In this document: piece by piece, positions 26,633 through 35,882 of the stretch
Layout of the letters: the number at the start of each line of letters is the position of its first letter
How positions within the stretch are numbered: position 1 is the stretch's first letter
Assembly (NCBI GenBank): GCA_051252415.1
Contig: JBPOGA010000015.1
Span: forward strand, 33,657-97,656
Source of the DNA: JBPOFY01 sp051252415
GTDB taxonomy: Bacteria > Verrucomicrobiota > Verrucomicrobiia > Opitutales > Coraliomargaritaceae
Length of the DNA: 64,000 nt
Direction: 5' to 3'
Notes under the pieces: model-generated
Told to the model about the DNA's origin: nothing
The model's database searches: none
The model's input: the letters and a program-made list of their open reading frames with translations, nothing else
Position numbers and translations under genes: made by a program

Positions 26633-28069
26633 TTATTTGTTCTTTTTCTTACGAGCAGCTGATTTTAACCTGTCAGCATACCCCATTTCATCTGATAGCG
26701 CGCGACGTGCGGCACCGAATGTTCGCGCATTCTCACCGAATATTTGATGATCGCCAATATCATTTCGCGCTAAATCGACAAGCTTCATCAATTCGGACAC
26801 GATTTCTGGATGTTCTGCGGCTACGTCAGTGCTCTCACTGATGTCTGCAGCCAAATTATAAAGACGCACCGACTGGATACGGATCGCATCGGCGGGCTTA
26901 ACGTGACGTTTCCAATTGGACGAAATACTGCCCTCCACTGGCTCAGTGTGTGGTAATATCAGTTTCCACTTCCCAGAACGCACGGCACGGAGGCAGTCGT
27001 GCTGGTAGTAGAAGTAGCTGCGGTCCAAGCTGTCGGTCTCTCCGTGGATTAGGTCAGTAATGTCGACGCCGTCAATCACACGGTCTGTTGGCGCAGTCGT
27101 TCCGGCCAGCTTGGCAAGGGTCGGCATCAAATCGATTGTAGCCGCTATCGCATCCGATTCGGTGCCCGCTGGCACATTACCTGGCGCACGGATGATGCAA
27201 GGCACACGTAACCCACCCTCCCAGAAACTAGTCTTAGCGCCGCGCAATGGCTCCGCATGACCGCCATGATCTTTCCGAATCCACCAAGGACCGTTATCGG
27301 AAGTAAAAATGATGTAGGTATTGTTATCGAGACCGAGCTCACTGACTTTATCCAAAACACGCCCCACGTTATAATCGAGTTCCTCGATCACATCGCCATA
27401 AAGGCCGCCTTTGGACTTACCTTTGAAGTCCGCCGACGCAGCCAGCTTAGTATGCGGCATCGTGTGTGGAAGATACACAAAGAAGGGGCCACCTTGGTTT
27501 GTTTCAATAAAAGCCAGCGCCTCGTCGGTATAACGTCGAGTCAGAGTGGCCATGTCAGCCTTTTGCTCAATCACCTCTGTGCCACGAAGCAATTTGACGG
27601 TGGAGTCATTGCTTCCAGGTGTTCCAAAAAAGATATCGAAGCCCTGATGCGGCGGCAACAACTCCTCCTTGTAATGCGCAGGATTATGCCCGGCTAAATC
27701 CCATTTACCAAAGGCTCCGGTCGCGTAGCCCTGCGCTTTCAATACTTCTGCGATGGTGACCTCCTCGGTGTGTAGTTCAGGGTGAATCGAATTAGGATCG
27801 TCCTGCCTAGCAAAACGTATCGGATAGCAACCCGTCATTAAGGCACCACGTGACGGCCCACAAACCGTCTGCGCGTAAAAGTTCGTAAAGCGCATACCCT
27901 CGTCCGCCATGCGGTCAATACGCGGCGTTTTGATATCCGGCGAGCCATAGCAGCCAAGATCCTGGTAACCCTGATCATCCGTAAAGATGATAATGAAGTT
28001 AGGCCTGTCCGCGAACGTGCAGATAGGCAGCAATAAAGCTAGGAACAAATATTGTATACTCGGGGGCAT
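26633..28069 (-). CDS. Type I (S1 family) sulfatase, CGPSR motif
   Basis: 478 residues. Signal peptide 1-20; metal pair D31-D32 in FTDDQGYQDLG; formylglycine C70 in CGPSR; GKWDLAG replaces the usual GKWHLG near residue 123, so the usual conserved His is Asp; SDNGPW follows. The tail is basic (RLKSAARKKKNK), like that of the paralogue at 23043. It is followed after 16 bp by the SDR gene. The 211 bp upstream lacks the shared motif, so it may be read through from the sulfatase at 28281-29717 or have a separate promoter. Confidence 0.92.
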   Translation of the reverse strand: MPPSIQYLFLALLLPICTFADRPNFIIIFTDDQGYQDLGCYGSPDIKTPRIDRMADEGMRFTNFYAQTVCGPSRGALMTGCYPIRFARQDDPNSIHPELHTEEVTIAEVLKAQGYATGAFGKWDLAGHNPAHYKEELLPPHQGFDIFFGTPGSNDSTVKLLRGTEVIEQKADMATLTRRYTDEALAFIETNQGGPFFVYLPHTMPHTKLAASADFKGKSKGGLYGDVIEELDYNVGRVLDKVSELGLDNNTYIIFTSDNGPWWIRKDHGGHAEPLRGAKTSFWEGGLRVPCIIRAPGNVPAGTESDAIAATIDLMPTLAKLAGTTAPTDRVIDGVDITDLIHGETDSLDRSYFYYQHDCLRAVRSGKWKLILPHTEPVEGSISSNWKRHVKPADAIRIQSVRLYNLAADISESTDVAAEHPEIVSELMKLVDLARNDIGDHQIFGENARTFGAARRALSDEMGYADRLKSAARKKKNK

Positions 28070-28100
28070 GGGGTTGAAGTTATAGTTTTAAAAGTATTCT

Positions 28101-28171
28101 GGAGGGCGATGCTCCGTCATCGCCAAAAGAGGCTTTGTGGCTAATCAAATCACCTACGTTTGCGACGGAGC
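28101..28171. repeat. Small inverted repeat between two sulfatase genes
   Basis: GCTCCGTC at 28111-28118 pairs with GACGGAGC at 28164-28171, with partial pairing extending outward (GGAGGG against CCCCC). It lies in the 211-bp gap between the sulfatases and could attenuate read-through. No shared motif is present in this gap. Confidence 0.5.
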
Positions 28172-28280
28172 GCAACCCCCCAAATTTTGAAATGCTGAGT
28201 GTATGCATAAAGTTAATGCTGAGTGCCGAAGTCTGAAAGAGATTAAGAGTAGGATTATGAGTAAGATTAAGACGACTAGA

Positions 28281-29717
28281 CTACTTCATGCTGAGTGGCA
28301 CTGGATTTTCAACGGAGCCTGCGGGCCGTTCGTTAGCCGCCATCTCATCCTCGAATCCCTGCATCGCGACCTTTAGTTGTTGAACGATCTCAGGGTGATT
28401 CGCTGCGACGTTCTTCTTCTCACTAATGTCATCGTCCAAATTATACAGAGCCTCCTTGCCATCGACGATGCGCAACTTCCAAGAATTCCAGCGCACGCCC
28501 TCTAACACGCCCCAGTGAGCATAGAAAAAATACTCATGCGGGCTCTCGGCATCACCAACAATTGCGGGCATGATGTCTTTGCCATCGATCACGAGATCTG
28601 CTGGCAGTTTCGCGCCACTTAGTTTTGCAAAAGTAGGCAGCACATCCATCGCCGTGAGTATTTTGTTATTCTCGATCCCTGCGGGTATCCCTTTCGGCCA
28701 GCGTATCACGGTGGGGACGCGTTGACCGCCTTCCAAGGTGCTCCCCTTTTTTCCACTCAAAGGTTTGGCGGAGCCTTTACTCGGGCCGTTATCGGTAGTG
28801 AAAAGCACGATGGTATTCTCATCAATCCCCTGCTCTTTCAGCGTCTTCAAAATCTCACCCACCGACCAATCGATTTCATAAATGACAGTTGGGAAGAGAC
28901 CTTTCTTCCCTGCGCCATTCACTTTCAGTTGCTCTGCATAAGACTTCTTTATTTCAGGTGAGGCCGCCAAGGGGCCATGTGGCAAGGGGTGTGCAACGTA
29001 GAGGAAAAAATTCTCATCCTTATGACGCTGAATGAAGTCGACTGCACGTTCAGTGATACGGCGGGTCAAATAGTTAGCATTTGGCTCCATCTCGATGACG
29101 GTTTCCCCCTCGAGCAAGGGAAGTGGTGGAAAGTTAAAAAACTTCTGCCGCGGGTGCTTCGGATGAATGTCGTGACTATAAGGAATGCCAAAATATTCTT
29201 CAAAGCCCTGGCGGGTGGGTAAAAACTCGGGCTGATCGCCCAAGTGCCACTTGCCGAACATTCCAGTCTTGTAACCAGCGGATTGCGCGACTTCGGCAAT
29301 GGTCAATTCCTTCGGATTCAGCCCTCTGCCGTCGCCCGCTAAACACACGGGGAACTTCCTGCCCGCGGGAATGTGCTTCATCTTAATCTCAAGCGAAGAC
29401 GGCACATCCATGTCAATTCGTGCTGGGTAGCAGCCCGTCATGAGCGCCGCGCGCGAGGGTGTGCACAGCGGAGCCGCTACGTAGAAGCTAGTCAGACGCG
29501 CGCCTTCCTTGGCCATCTGATCGATGTTCGGTGTGTAGACATGCTTGCCACCAAAGCAGCTCAAGTCAGCGTAGCCTTGGTCATCCGTGAAGATGATGAT
29601 GAAATTAGGACTGTTCTGAGCAACCTTTGTCGAATGCATTGTTTCAGCATTCGAAAGTTGAGGCGAGACCATGAGTGCAAGCAATCCGAGGAATAAAAAG
29701 GTGCTTTTCCGCTTCAT
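28281..29717 (-). CDS. Type I (S1 family) sulfatase, CTPSR motif
   Basis: 478 residues from the ATG at 29717; an upstream TTG at 29741 would add eight residues before the signal peptide. Signal peptide about 1-24; metal pair D45-D46; formylglycine C85 in CTPSR; GKWHLGD after a loop insertion (PAGRKFPVCLAGDGRGLN) that the close paralogue at 11065 lacks. TTDNGPS replaces the usual SDNG. It has the shared motif 92 bp upstream and probably starts the long run toward the GH116 genes. The final NPVPLSMK tail parallels the NPKALTTL tail of its paralogue. Confidence 0.92.
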   Translation of the reverse strand: MKRKSTFLFLGLLALMVSPQLSNAETMHSTKVAQNSPNFIIIFTDDQGYADLSCFGGKHVYTPNIDQMAKEGARLTSFYVAAPLCTPSRAALMTGCYPARIDMDVPSSLEIKMKHIPAGRKFPVCLAGDGRGLNPKELTIAEVAQSAGYKTGMFGKWHLGDQPEFLPTRQGFEEYFGIPYSHDIHPKHPRQKFFNFPPLPLLEGETVIEMEPNANYLTRRITERAVDFIQRHKDENFFLYVAHPLPHGPLAASPEIKKSYAEQLKVNGAGKKGLFPTVIYEIDWSVGEILKTLKEQGIDENTIVLFTTDNGPSKGSAKPLSGKKGSTLEGGQRVPTVIRWPKGIPAGIENNKILTAMDVLPTFAKLSGAKLPADLVIDGKDIMPAIVGDAESPHEYFFYAHWGVLEGVRWNSWKLRIVDGKEALYNLDDDISEKKNVAANHPEIVQQLKVAMQGFEDEMAANERPAGSVENPVPLSMK

Positions 29718-29808
29718 TGTATTTTGGGGGGAGGTGAACAATCCGCAGATTGTGACGTAGAGTGATAGTCTAAGAATAAGCTGATTTTAACCGAATCCAC
29801 CTTAGAGT

Positions 29809-29833
29809 GCTATAACTGAAATAGGTGAATATC
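29809..29833 (-). promoter_or_regulatory. Shared regulatory motif upstream of sulfatase 28281-29717
   Basis: The plus strand reads GCTATAACTGAAATAGGTGA, the complement of the shared motif, 92 bp before the ATG at 29717. Confidence 0.6.
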
Positions 29834-29965
29834 GGAAATAATTGCGCCACTTGAATACAGAGGCGTCTTCGGTAGCCATGTTGGTCGTATCGTATGCACC
29901 GGACACATCCACAAGCGGAACCACTATTAATGTCCAGCATTCCGCACGAGCAAGGCAGGCATAAA

Positions 29966-29998
29966 AAACCTCCAAGGCCAACAGGCACTTGGAGGTTT
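29966..29998 (-). terminator. Rho-independent terminator of the PEP-CTERM gene
   Basis: AAACCTCCAAG and CTTGGAGGTTT form a perfect 11-bp stem around an 11-base loop. On the minus strand it is followed by a run of six T. It lies 27 bp after the stop codon of the gene at 30025-30762. Confidence 0.88.
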
Positions 29999-30024
29999 GA
30001 TTGAAAAACGTATATTCAGTCGAA

Positions 30025-30762
30025 CTAAGCGCGGCGACGGCGAAGCATGACTGAAGTCAGTGCGAAGCAACCAGCGAGTAATGCATAGGTGCTGGGTTCG
30101 GGGACCACGGTGCCATTGAGGACGATATTATCCAGTCGTGTCGCACTTGCACCTCCATTATTAGATTCTCGGTCATCAATAGCGATGCGAAAAGTAATCG
30201 TGCTTAGCCCGTCAAACTGCCCTGCGGTATATGTGCCGAGAGGATCAGCAATTGTATCTACGGAAGTCCCACTCAACCCAGAAAAATCAGTTGGAAGGTC
30301 GAAGCTAACCGTTTGAGCTGCCACTGTTTCAGAAGTCGATTGATTCTGATAAACCAAATTAGAAGCAAAACTATCAACACTGGTTCTGATGGCATAATCA
30401 TTCGTGCCGCGGATGGCTCTAGAAATGTCAAAAGTGAGTGTCTCTAAACTGAATGTGTTCAGTCCGTCTGCGTTAACGGTGAACTCCCAATATTGCCCAG
30501 AACTCCAAGCTGCTGCCATATTATCGGTTATGCCATCTTCAACGCCCTGCCCTTCCGCAGCAAAAAGATTGCTTTCGGAGGTGACCGCTAAACTAAAGTC
30601 CGGGCTTGTTGGACCAGTCTCGGTCAGATTGGCATGCAACACATCGGCGTCTAGGTGCGTCGCGTCGTTATCGAAGTTGTATTGAACCAAAACCGCTGCA
30701 GAAGAGGTCGAAGAAGCTGCAAGAACTGCAGATCCGAATAGTGCTAGGGTCTTCTTATTCAT
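30025..30762 (-). CDS. PEP-CTERM sorted secreted protein
   Basis: 245 residues. Signal peptide about 1-23 (ASSTSSAA). A beta-sandwich-like body follows (VQYNFDNDATHLDAD, WEFTVNADGLNTFSLETLTFDI, ITFRIAIDDRESNNGGASATRLDNIVLNG), common in Verrucomicrobia lectin-like secreted proteins. The C-terminal signal is VPEPSTYALLAG, a hydrophobic helix and RRRRA. Exported and processed by an exosortase elsewhere. It is monocistronic, with the shared motif 101 bp upstream and a strong terminator downstream, so it is probably co-regulated with the sulfatase operons. A carbohydrate-binding surface role is inferred only. Confidence 0.85.
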   Translation of the reverse strand: MNKKTLALFGSAVLAASSTSSAAVLVQYNFDNDATHLDADVLHANLTETGPTSPDFSLAVTSESNLFAAEGQGVEDGITDNMAAAWSSGQYWEFTVNADGLNTFSLETLTFDISRAIRGTNDYAIRTSVDSFASNLVYQNQSTSETVAAQTVSFDLPTDFSGLSGTSVDTIADPLGTYTAGQFDGLSTITFRIAIDDRESNNGGASATRLDNIVLNGTVVPEPSTYALLAGCFALTSVMLRRRRA

Positions 30763-31282
30763 AATTATACAGGATTTTATCTATTCATTGGAAGCATCTC
30801 GTTCAGACAAAGGTGCATCTACAAATATTAAACTGCATACTACTACAAAATCGACGCACTTGTCTATCACTTGAATCAGGTATTTTTGTCATTTCACCTC
30901 TATTACTTCGCCTCCTGCAAGGTCACGCAATCGAGAGCAAAGAAGGTGCGCGGCTATTTTTGGTTCATCGGCGGTTGCCGAGAAGCGCAGTCTCTTGGCC
31001 ACAGGTATCCAAATGAATTTTCAAGTTCATCGTCACTTTCTGGGGACTCATAGATGGCTTTGAAGCAATGTGTATGTTCATGATCACAGTCTAAGCATCT
31101 CAATTGTAGCATGTGCTTCTATGCGTAGCATCGAGCGCGTGATCTCGTCGGAAAGGCGCAACCCAAATGTTTAAACCCAGAGTGCGTAGAGAACGCCGAG
31201 AAAGCAGGGAGTCACTCATTTAAGCTCCGCGAACTCTGCTTTCCCTAGGGGAGCAGATCGCCCCAATAGAGGCATCAGCGTT
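30763..31282. other. Intergenic region, one regulatory motif, otherwise featureless
   Basis: 520 bp between the PEP-CTERM gene and the 3' end of the GH43/117-like gene. Apart from the motif at 30863-30887 I see only a short stretch near 31171-31210 (GTGCGTAGAGAACGCCGAGA) resembling common intergenic repeats. The two small plus-strand frames there have no gene-like properties. Confidence 0.6.
30863..30887 (-). promoter_or_regulatory. Shared regulatory motif upstream of PEP-CTERM gene 30025-30762
   Basis: The plus strand reads TCTATCACTTGAATCAGGTA followed by TTTTT, one of the best matches to the shared motif, 101 bp before the ATG at 30762. Confidence 0.65.
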
Positions 31283-32281
31283 TTACGGATTCTCAGAAGA
31301 CCACTCCGCATCCCAGCGTTGAATGTAAGGGAGTCCACCTTGCTTCTTTGTTGGGTATTGTAGTTCGACACCCCACTCAACAGGTCCGCCTTCTCCCTTA
31401 TCTGTAAAGGAACCTGGGCGGTAACCGCCTGCCCCGACTGGGCCGCCGACAACTTTGTGCGTCTTCACAAAATTCAGTCCATCCTCTGCATAGAGAATCG
31501 AATTGGTGATAGTTTTCGGCCCGACCTTACCAATCATAGCCGCGACACCGTCACCTTGCGCCCAGACAAATACTTCGTGGTTACCTGGAATCACAGGATT
31601 TAGCTCATGCTTCACATAAGGTCCCTCAGGTTTGTCCGCAATCGCGAGGCCCATCTGGGTTTGAGAGGGGCTTTTACCTTGCTGGCGACCTTTGTAGTAG
31701 AACCAATACTTGCCATCGCGAACCACCAAACAGGCGTCATCAATCAAGTGGCTATCAAAGTCTTTAGGATTATCGCTATTGATCATCGCCGGGTTCGTGG
31801 CGAGACGCTCCCATGGGCCGTCTGGAGAGTCTGACACGGCAATACCGATTTTTGAATCGGGGTTAAACGGCTTTTTGTAAACATCTTTGGAGGTTCCCGT
31901 GTAGAACAGCCAGTAACGCCCTTCTGCAACGAGAATGTTTGGGGTAAACACACTGGCTCCTTCCCAAGTGCCGGGTTCGCCTTTGGAAAGTGCCATCCCT
32001 TGCTCGGTCCAATCGAGTCCATCCGGCGAGGTCGCATACCAAATGGTTGCATCATAACCAGGAGCGATCGGCCCTTTGGAATACCAAAGATAATAAAGAT
32101 CACCCACTTTGATGATGTCGCTCGGATCGCGACGCATCACATTTTTTTCCCAGCCAATATTAGCTAACTCTGTGTAGGTCACTTTGACCGTTCCGATCGA
32201 TTTATTCTCTGCTTGAGCAGGTATTGAAGTGAATGCCAGCAGCGTCAATACGCTGAGCGTTTGAATCATAGTTCTTTTCAT
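31283..32281 (-). CDS. GH43/GH117-like five-bladed propeller glycosidase
   Basis: 332 residues. Signal peptide about 1-24. The mature protein shows the repeated blade pattern of the GH43/32/117 superfamily: RRDPSDIIKVGDLYYLWYS (about 50-68, with a likely catalytic-pocket Asp at 52), a SPDGLDWTEQG segment, DDACLVVRDGKYWFYYKG and GAGGYRPGSFTD. The RDPS entry motif and the GYRPG late motif recall GH117 (exo-acting hydrolases on algal galactans), but I cannot separate that from GH43. It is the last gene of an operon with two sulfatases, which suggests release of a terminal sugar after desulfation. Confidence 0.75.
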   Translation of the reverse strand: MKRTMIQTLSVLTLLAFTSIPAQAENKSIGTVKVTYTELANIGWEKNVMRRDPSDIIKVGDLYYLWYSKGPIAPGYDATIWYATSPDGLDWTEQGMALSKGEPGTWEGASVFTPNILVAEGRYWLFYTGTSKDVYKKPFNPDSKIGIAVSDSPDGPWERLATNPAMINSDNPKDFDSHLIDDACLVVRDGKYWFYYKGRQQGKSPSQTQMGLAIADKPEGPYVKHELNPVIPGNHEVFVWAQGDGVAAMIGKVGPKTITNSILYAEDGLNFVKTHKVVGGPVGAGGYRPGSFTDKGEGGPVEWGVELQYPTKKQGGLPYIQRWDAEWSSENP

Positions 32282-32362
32282 AATGTATATTCTTTTAGCT
32301 AAATGTTCTCTTGCGAGGAGGATGTTTGGCGGTCTCGTTCGTATTTTACAATTTTGACCGCG

Positions 32363-33811
32363 TTAAAATGTTTTGGTTTCATTGCGCCAATATGGACGTC
32401 GATCGGAGCCTTCTTGATTGGAATCGCCAAGCTCTGTTCGAATGCGTTCTGCTTCCTTGAGGAGTGTGCCAACCACCTCAGGATTATCTACGGCGACGTT
32501 GTGTTTCTCGCCAATGTCGCTTTCTAGATTCACAAGGAAAGGCTGATCCAGCGACTCAAAGCTACCCTTCTTCCCCGCACCCCAATAAGGTTGGTCGGCC
32601 TTGGTTCGCGGAAGGTGAAGCTTCCACTTACCTTTGCGAACCGCTTGTAGGTTTAGACCATTATAGTAATAGAGAAACTCATGTGGTGACTCAGCGGTCT
32701 TCCCCATCAATACGTCTAGGATATTCTTACCGTCGATTTTTCGATCAGTCGGTAGGTCCACTCCCGCGAGATCACAGAACAGTGGTAACAGATCCATGCT
32801 GGAAAGCGTGGTATCTGAGATTTGGCCAGCAGGAATTTTGCCCGTCCAACGAAAGATACCTGGCACGCGATGTCCACCTTCCATGGTGGTGTATTTGCTA
32901 CCAGTCAAAGGACCCGCTGAACCCATTTTCGCTTGGCCGTTATCGGCGAGAAAAACGACAAGTGTATCGTCTTCCAGATCGTTATCCCGCAACGCTTGTA
33001 GCACTAGCCCGACGCTGTGGTCGAGCTCGGTCACGAAATCCCCATATTTGCCTTTCTTTGAAGAACCGATAAAAGGCTTACTTGGTGCAATAGGCGAATG
33101 CGCAATCTGATGCGCCATGTATATAAAGAACGGCTGATCCTTTGACTGCGCTTCGATAAACTTAACGACCTCTTGATTGTAACGTTTTGTCATCGCAGGA
33201 AACTTCACATTTTTTTCGATCATCTCCCGATCCCGAAAGAGCGCCATGTTCCAAGGCTCGTGCTTGGTCGAATAGTTATAAGGCAATCCGAAGTAAGTAT
33301 CGAAACCAGCATCCATCGGGTGTGCGCCTTCCATCTCGAAACCGATATGCCACTTACCGACCGCCATCGAACGGTAACCAGCAGTCTTTAATAATTCGGC
33401 AATGGTGACCTCATCTGGGTGCAGACCGTAGTGCACAGTCTTCGACGGATTACGATAGGTCGGCAGACCTGCACGGCTGGGATAACGCCCAGTAAGCAAA
33501 GCGACACGCGACGGCGTGCATACGTTTGCCGCAGAGATCATATCGGTCGAACGGAAGCCCTCCGCCGCCATCTGATCGAGCGCGGGTGTCGGATACTTCG
33601 CTCCGTAACAACCGAGGTCTCCATAACCTAGGTCGTCAGCGAAGATGACGATGATGTTTGGTTTCGACGAGCTCACCACAGGTGGTTTCGATCCTTCGAC
33701 TTCGCTCAGGATAGGCGCGCTCACCACAGGTGGCTTAGTGGATTCGGCAGCTTGAGCGTTTAACAAAGCACCCAAAATAAAGGCACCGATGATATAAATA
33801 ATTTTATCCAT
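32363..33811 (-). CDS. Type I (S1 family) sulfatase with repeat-derived N-terminal insertion
   Basis: 482 residues. Signal peptide 1-22; metal pair D59-D60; formylglycine C98 in CTPSR; GKWHIGFEMEG near residue 158; ADNGQA later; WKLHLP tail. Closest paralogue in the window is the sulfatase at 2668-4077. Between signal peptide and catalytic domain lies a duplicated KPPVVS with APILSEVEGS between the copies, encoded by a 48-bp tandem duplication containing an intergenic-type repeat (see 33671-33736). The insert lies outside the folded core, so activity is probably kept. It begins 6 bp after the preceding sulfatase stop; the next gene follows after 81 bp. Confidence 0.92.
   Translation of the reverse strand: MDKIIYIIGAFILGALLNAQAAESTKPPVVSAPILSEVEGSKPPVVSSSKPNIIVIFADDLGYGDLGCYGAKYPTPALDQMAAEGFRSTDMISAANVCTPSRVALLTGRYPSRAGLPTYRNPSKTVHYGLHPDEVTIAELLKTAGYRSMAVGKWHIGFEMEGAHPMDAGFDTYFGLPYNYSTKHEPWNMALFRDREMIEKNVKFPAMTKRYNQEVVKFIEAQSKDQPFFIYMAHQIAHSPIAPSKPFIGSSKKGKYGDFVTELDHSVGLVLQALRDNDLEDDTLVVFLADNGQAKMGSAGPLTGSKYTTMEGGHRVPGIFRWTGKIPAGQISDTTLSSMDLLPLFCDLAGVDLPTDRKIDGKNILDVLMGKTAESPHEFLYYYNGLNLQAVRKGKWKLHLPRTKADQPYWGAGKKGSFESLDQPFLVNLESDIGEKHNVAVDNPEVVGTLLKEAERIRTELGDSNQEGSDRRPYWRNETKTF
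33671..33736 (-). repeat. In-frame 48-bp tandem duplication carrying a dispersed repeat
   Basis: GCTCACCACAGGTGG occurs at 33671 and again at 33719, exactly 48 bp apart. The intervening part contains CCTTCGACTTCGCTCAGGAT, a sequence class that recurs as an intergenic repeat in many bacteria and appears in related form at 34637-34660, about 2301-2320 and about 49990-50010. The reading frame is kept. Confidence 0.75.
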
Positions 33812-33817
33812 AGGCGT

Positions 33818-35407
33818 TTACTTTGCTTTTTCCTCAGCCTTACCAATGGATGCCTGCGCCTGATATGCTTTCAGATCAGCGGCCATCTGCTCTGCGACTT
33901 CGGGGTATTGATTATACAGATTCGTTGTCTGATTTACATCCGCCTCTAAGTCGTAGAGTTGCGCCCGCGGCGCGCCTTTCTTGATTTTTCCATTTACAAT
34001 ATCACTGTTGGGTGTGCCCACCAATTTGGTAGCCGCAACGTTACCTCCGAAGCCACCATCGCCTTTAGCCGGAATATACATCCACTTGCCTTTGCGGAGT
34101 GACATATGGCTGGGCTTGTTTGGCGTTATGATCATCTCGGTGCGGAGCGGTTCGCTGGGATTCCCGATGAACTCAGGCAACATATTTATACTATCCAGTT
34201 GCTCAGCAGCACTCAGTTCGCGACCTGCCACAGTCGCAAAGGTGGCTTTTAAATCAACATGGTTTAGTAATCGATTCGACACGGTGCCGGCTTCGATCTT
34301 ACCCGGCCACCAAGCAATAAAAGGAACGCGGTGACCACCCTCCCAGACACCAAACTTAGACCCTAACAAATCACCGTTAATTTGATGCCCTAGTTTAGCA
34401 GCGGCTTTGCCTCCCATGTTAAACATACCTCCGTTATCACTGGTGAAGATAATCAAGGTGTTCTCGGCAGCACCGATTTTTTCGAGACTCTTCCTGAGCT
34501 CTCCAACAATCCAATCGAGCTCGTGTGCAAAATCACCATAGAGCCCCGCTTGGCTGGTGCCTTGAAACTGCTTGGCCGGTGTGAATGGGTGATGCACTTG
34601 GGTTGCTGCAAAATAGACGAAGAACGGTTTTCTTTCCTGCCCTGAGCCTGTCGAATGGGCCCGGCTTTCAATCCAACCGACCGCCTTCTCTGTCAGCTTG
34701 GTGCCAACTTCATAGTCGTCAAACAACTCATAAGCTTTGGTTTGGCCCTTGTAAAAATTCGGCGTGCGATGCCCCGCCGCCTTGGGAAGATCTGAGAGTG
34801 GATGCGATCCTTCGCCGCTACGACCTACATTGATCAAGGGGTCATTCGGATCGCTGCCATAGAAGTGGTCATTTTCGACATAGGCATAAGGCGGCGCACT
34901 GTTCACGACTGGCATGCCGAAGTAGTAATCGAAACCCAGATCCTGAGGTCCAGGACGCAGCGGCTCCTGCCAATCGTTCGTCCCCTCCTTAAAGCCGAGG
35001 TGCCATTTGCCAAATACTGCGGTGTCGTAGCCTTGGCGTTTTAGAACATCCGCTAAGGTTAAGGTTTCGGGATCTATGAGCAATGCGGTATCCAAGCCTG
35101 TTGGCTTCCAGATGCCCTTACCCTCATTGGCTCGAAAGGGATACTCCCCAGTCAACAAACCATAACGAGACGGCGTGCACACCGCCGACGACGAATGCGT
35201 ATCCGTAAATTGCCGCCCTTCCGCAGCCAATCGATCGATGTTTGGCGTTTGGATTTTGGTCGCACCATAGCAACTAAGATCGCCGTAGCCGAGATCATCG
35301 GCGAAGATGAGAATGATATTAGGCTGCGCTGCATGTAGCGACGATAGCGTCAGGATGCAGTAAGCGATGCATGCTCGCAGACCGAGTATTTTATCAGACA
35401 ATATCAT
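33818..35407 (-). CDS. Type I (S1 family) sulfatase, CTPSR motif
   Basis: 529 residues from the ATG at 35407; a TTG at 35452 would add 15 residues ahead of the signal peptide. Signal peptide about 1-27; metal pair D37-D38 in FADDLGYGDLS; formylglycine C77 in CTPSR; GKWHLGFKEG near residue 137; SDNGGM later. An eight-residue insertion AHSTGSGQ interrupts the otherwise standard WIESR-ERKPFFVYFA block and is encoded by a repeat-like 24-bp sequence (34637-34660). Long C-terminal part with AKGDGGFGGNVAATKLVG, typical of arylsulfatase A-like S1 members. First gene of a three-gene operon with the shared motif 123 bp upstream. Confidence 0.92.
   Translation of the reverse strand: MILSDKILGLRACIAYCILTLSSLHAAQPNIILIFADDLGYGDLSCYGATKIQTPNIDRLAAEGRQFTDTHSSSAVCTPSRYGLLTGEYPFRANEGKGIWKPTGLDTALLIDPETLTLADVLKRQGYDTAVFGKWHLGFKEGTNDWQEPLRPGPQDLGFDYYFGMPVVNSAPPYAYVENDHFYGSDPNDPLINVGRSGEGSHPLSDLPKAAGHRTPNFYKGQTKAYELFDDYEVGTKLTEKAVGWIESRAHSTGSGQERKPFFVYFAATQVHHPFTPAKQFQGTSQAGLYGDFAHELDWIVGELRKSLEKIGAAENTLIIFTSDNGGMFNMGGKAAAKLGHQINGDLLGSKFGVWEGGHRVPFIAWWPGKIEAGTVSNRLLNHVDLKATFATVAGRELSAAEQLDSINMLPEFIGNPSEPLRTEMIITPNKPSHMSLRKGKWMYIPAKGDGGFGGNVAATKLVGTPNSDIVNGKIKKGAPRAQLYDLEADVNQTTNLYNQYPEVAEQMAADLKAYQAQASIGKAEEKAK
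34637..34660 (-). repeat. Repeat-derived 24-bp in-frame insertion
   Basis: CTGCCCTGAGCCTGTCGAAT plus four further bases encodes AHSTGSGQ on the minus strand inside a conserved sulfatase block. The sequence belongs to the TTCGACAGGCTCAGG repeat class also seen elsewhere in the window. Confidence 0.65.
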
Positions 35408-35530
35408 AATTAACAAATGTGCGACGAGCTGGCGCCTTCGGAACAGAAACAATACAAAAAAGGGCTAAAAATATTCACGAAAGGACAGTCACAATTAGAA
35501 TCATTATAATGCCAGAAACCCACAGTTCTG

Positions 35531-35555
35531 TATATCACGTATAAAAGGTATAAAG
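35531..35555 (-). promoter_or_regulatory. Shared regulatory motif upstream of the two-sulfatase/GH43-like operon
   Basis: The plus strand reads TATATCACGTATAAAAGGTA, a good match to the complement of the shared motif, 123 bp before the ATG at 35407. Confidence 0.5.
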
Positions 35556-35604
35556 CACTGCCCCAAACTTAAATTCTACCCGCCCGACAGTGATAATAAG
35601 AACA

Positions 35605-35836
35605 TTCACACCGTAAGCCATTGATGATCAAATACTCATTGAGATGAAAGGATTCTTCGACATTTTCTGTGGCGTGCTCGCTTGCGAGCGCCTGCGTTAC
35701 AACCGGGCCGATTCGGGCGCTCGCAAGCGAGCACGCCACGGGATAAACCGACTGCCTATGTGAAAGAGCCATTCACACAAGATGGAGTCTGTAGAAACAA
35801 CAAAGCCTAGCGACCTTTCGGTGCGCTAGGCTTTGG
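35605..35836. repeat. 232-bp direct repeat, copy A (hairpin plus terminator)
   Basis: Ungapped copy of 36083-36314 with scattered mismatches. It contains a perfect 24-bp inverted repeat (35669-35692 with 35716-35739, GTGGCGTGCTCGCTTGCGAG...) and the terminator stem at 35802-35834. It follows the 3' end of the truncated PEP-CTERM gene. Confidence 0.9.
35802..35834 (-). terminator. Terminator hairpin after the truncated PEP-CTERM gene
   Basis: AAAGCCTAGCG pairs perfectly with CGCTAGGCTTT around an 11-base loop; on the minus strand GTTGTTT follows. The stem could work in both directions. Confidence 0.75.
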
Positions 35837-35882
35837 GAAATTCAATTAAACTGAAGGTATTTCAGATAAAAACATCAGCTCT

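Noticed and set aside
28070..28280. Possible copy of the shared motif upstream of sulfatase 26633-28069
   Set aside because: No CTATCAC/GTGATAG half-site with a partner at the right spacing is present.
29762..29775. Plus-strand AGTGATAGTC resembling half of the shared motif
   Set aside because: There is no plus-strand gene downstream and the other half-site is missing.
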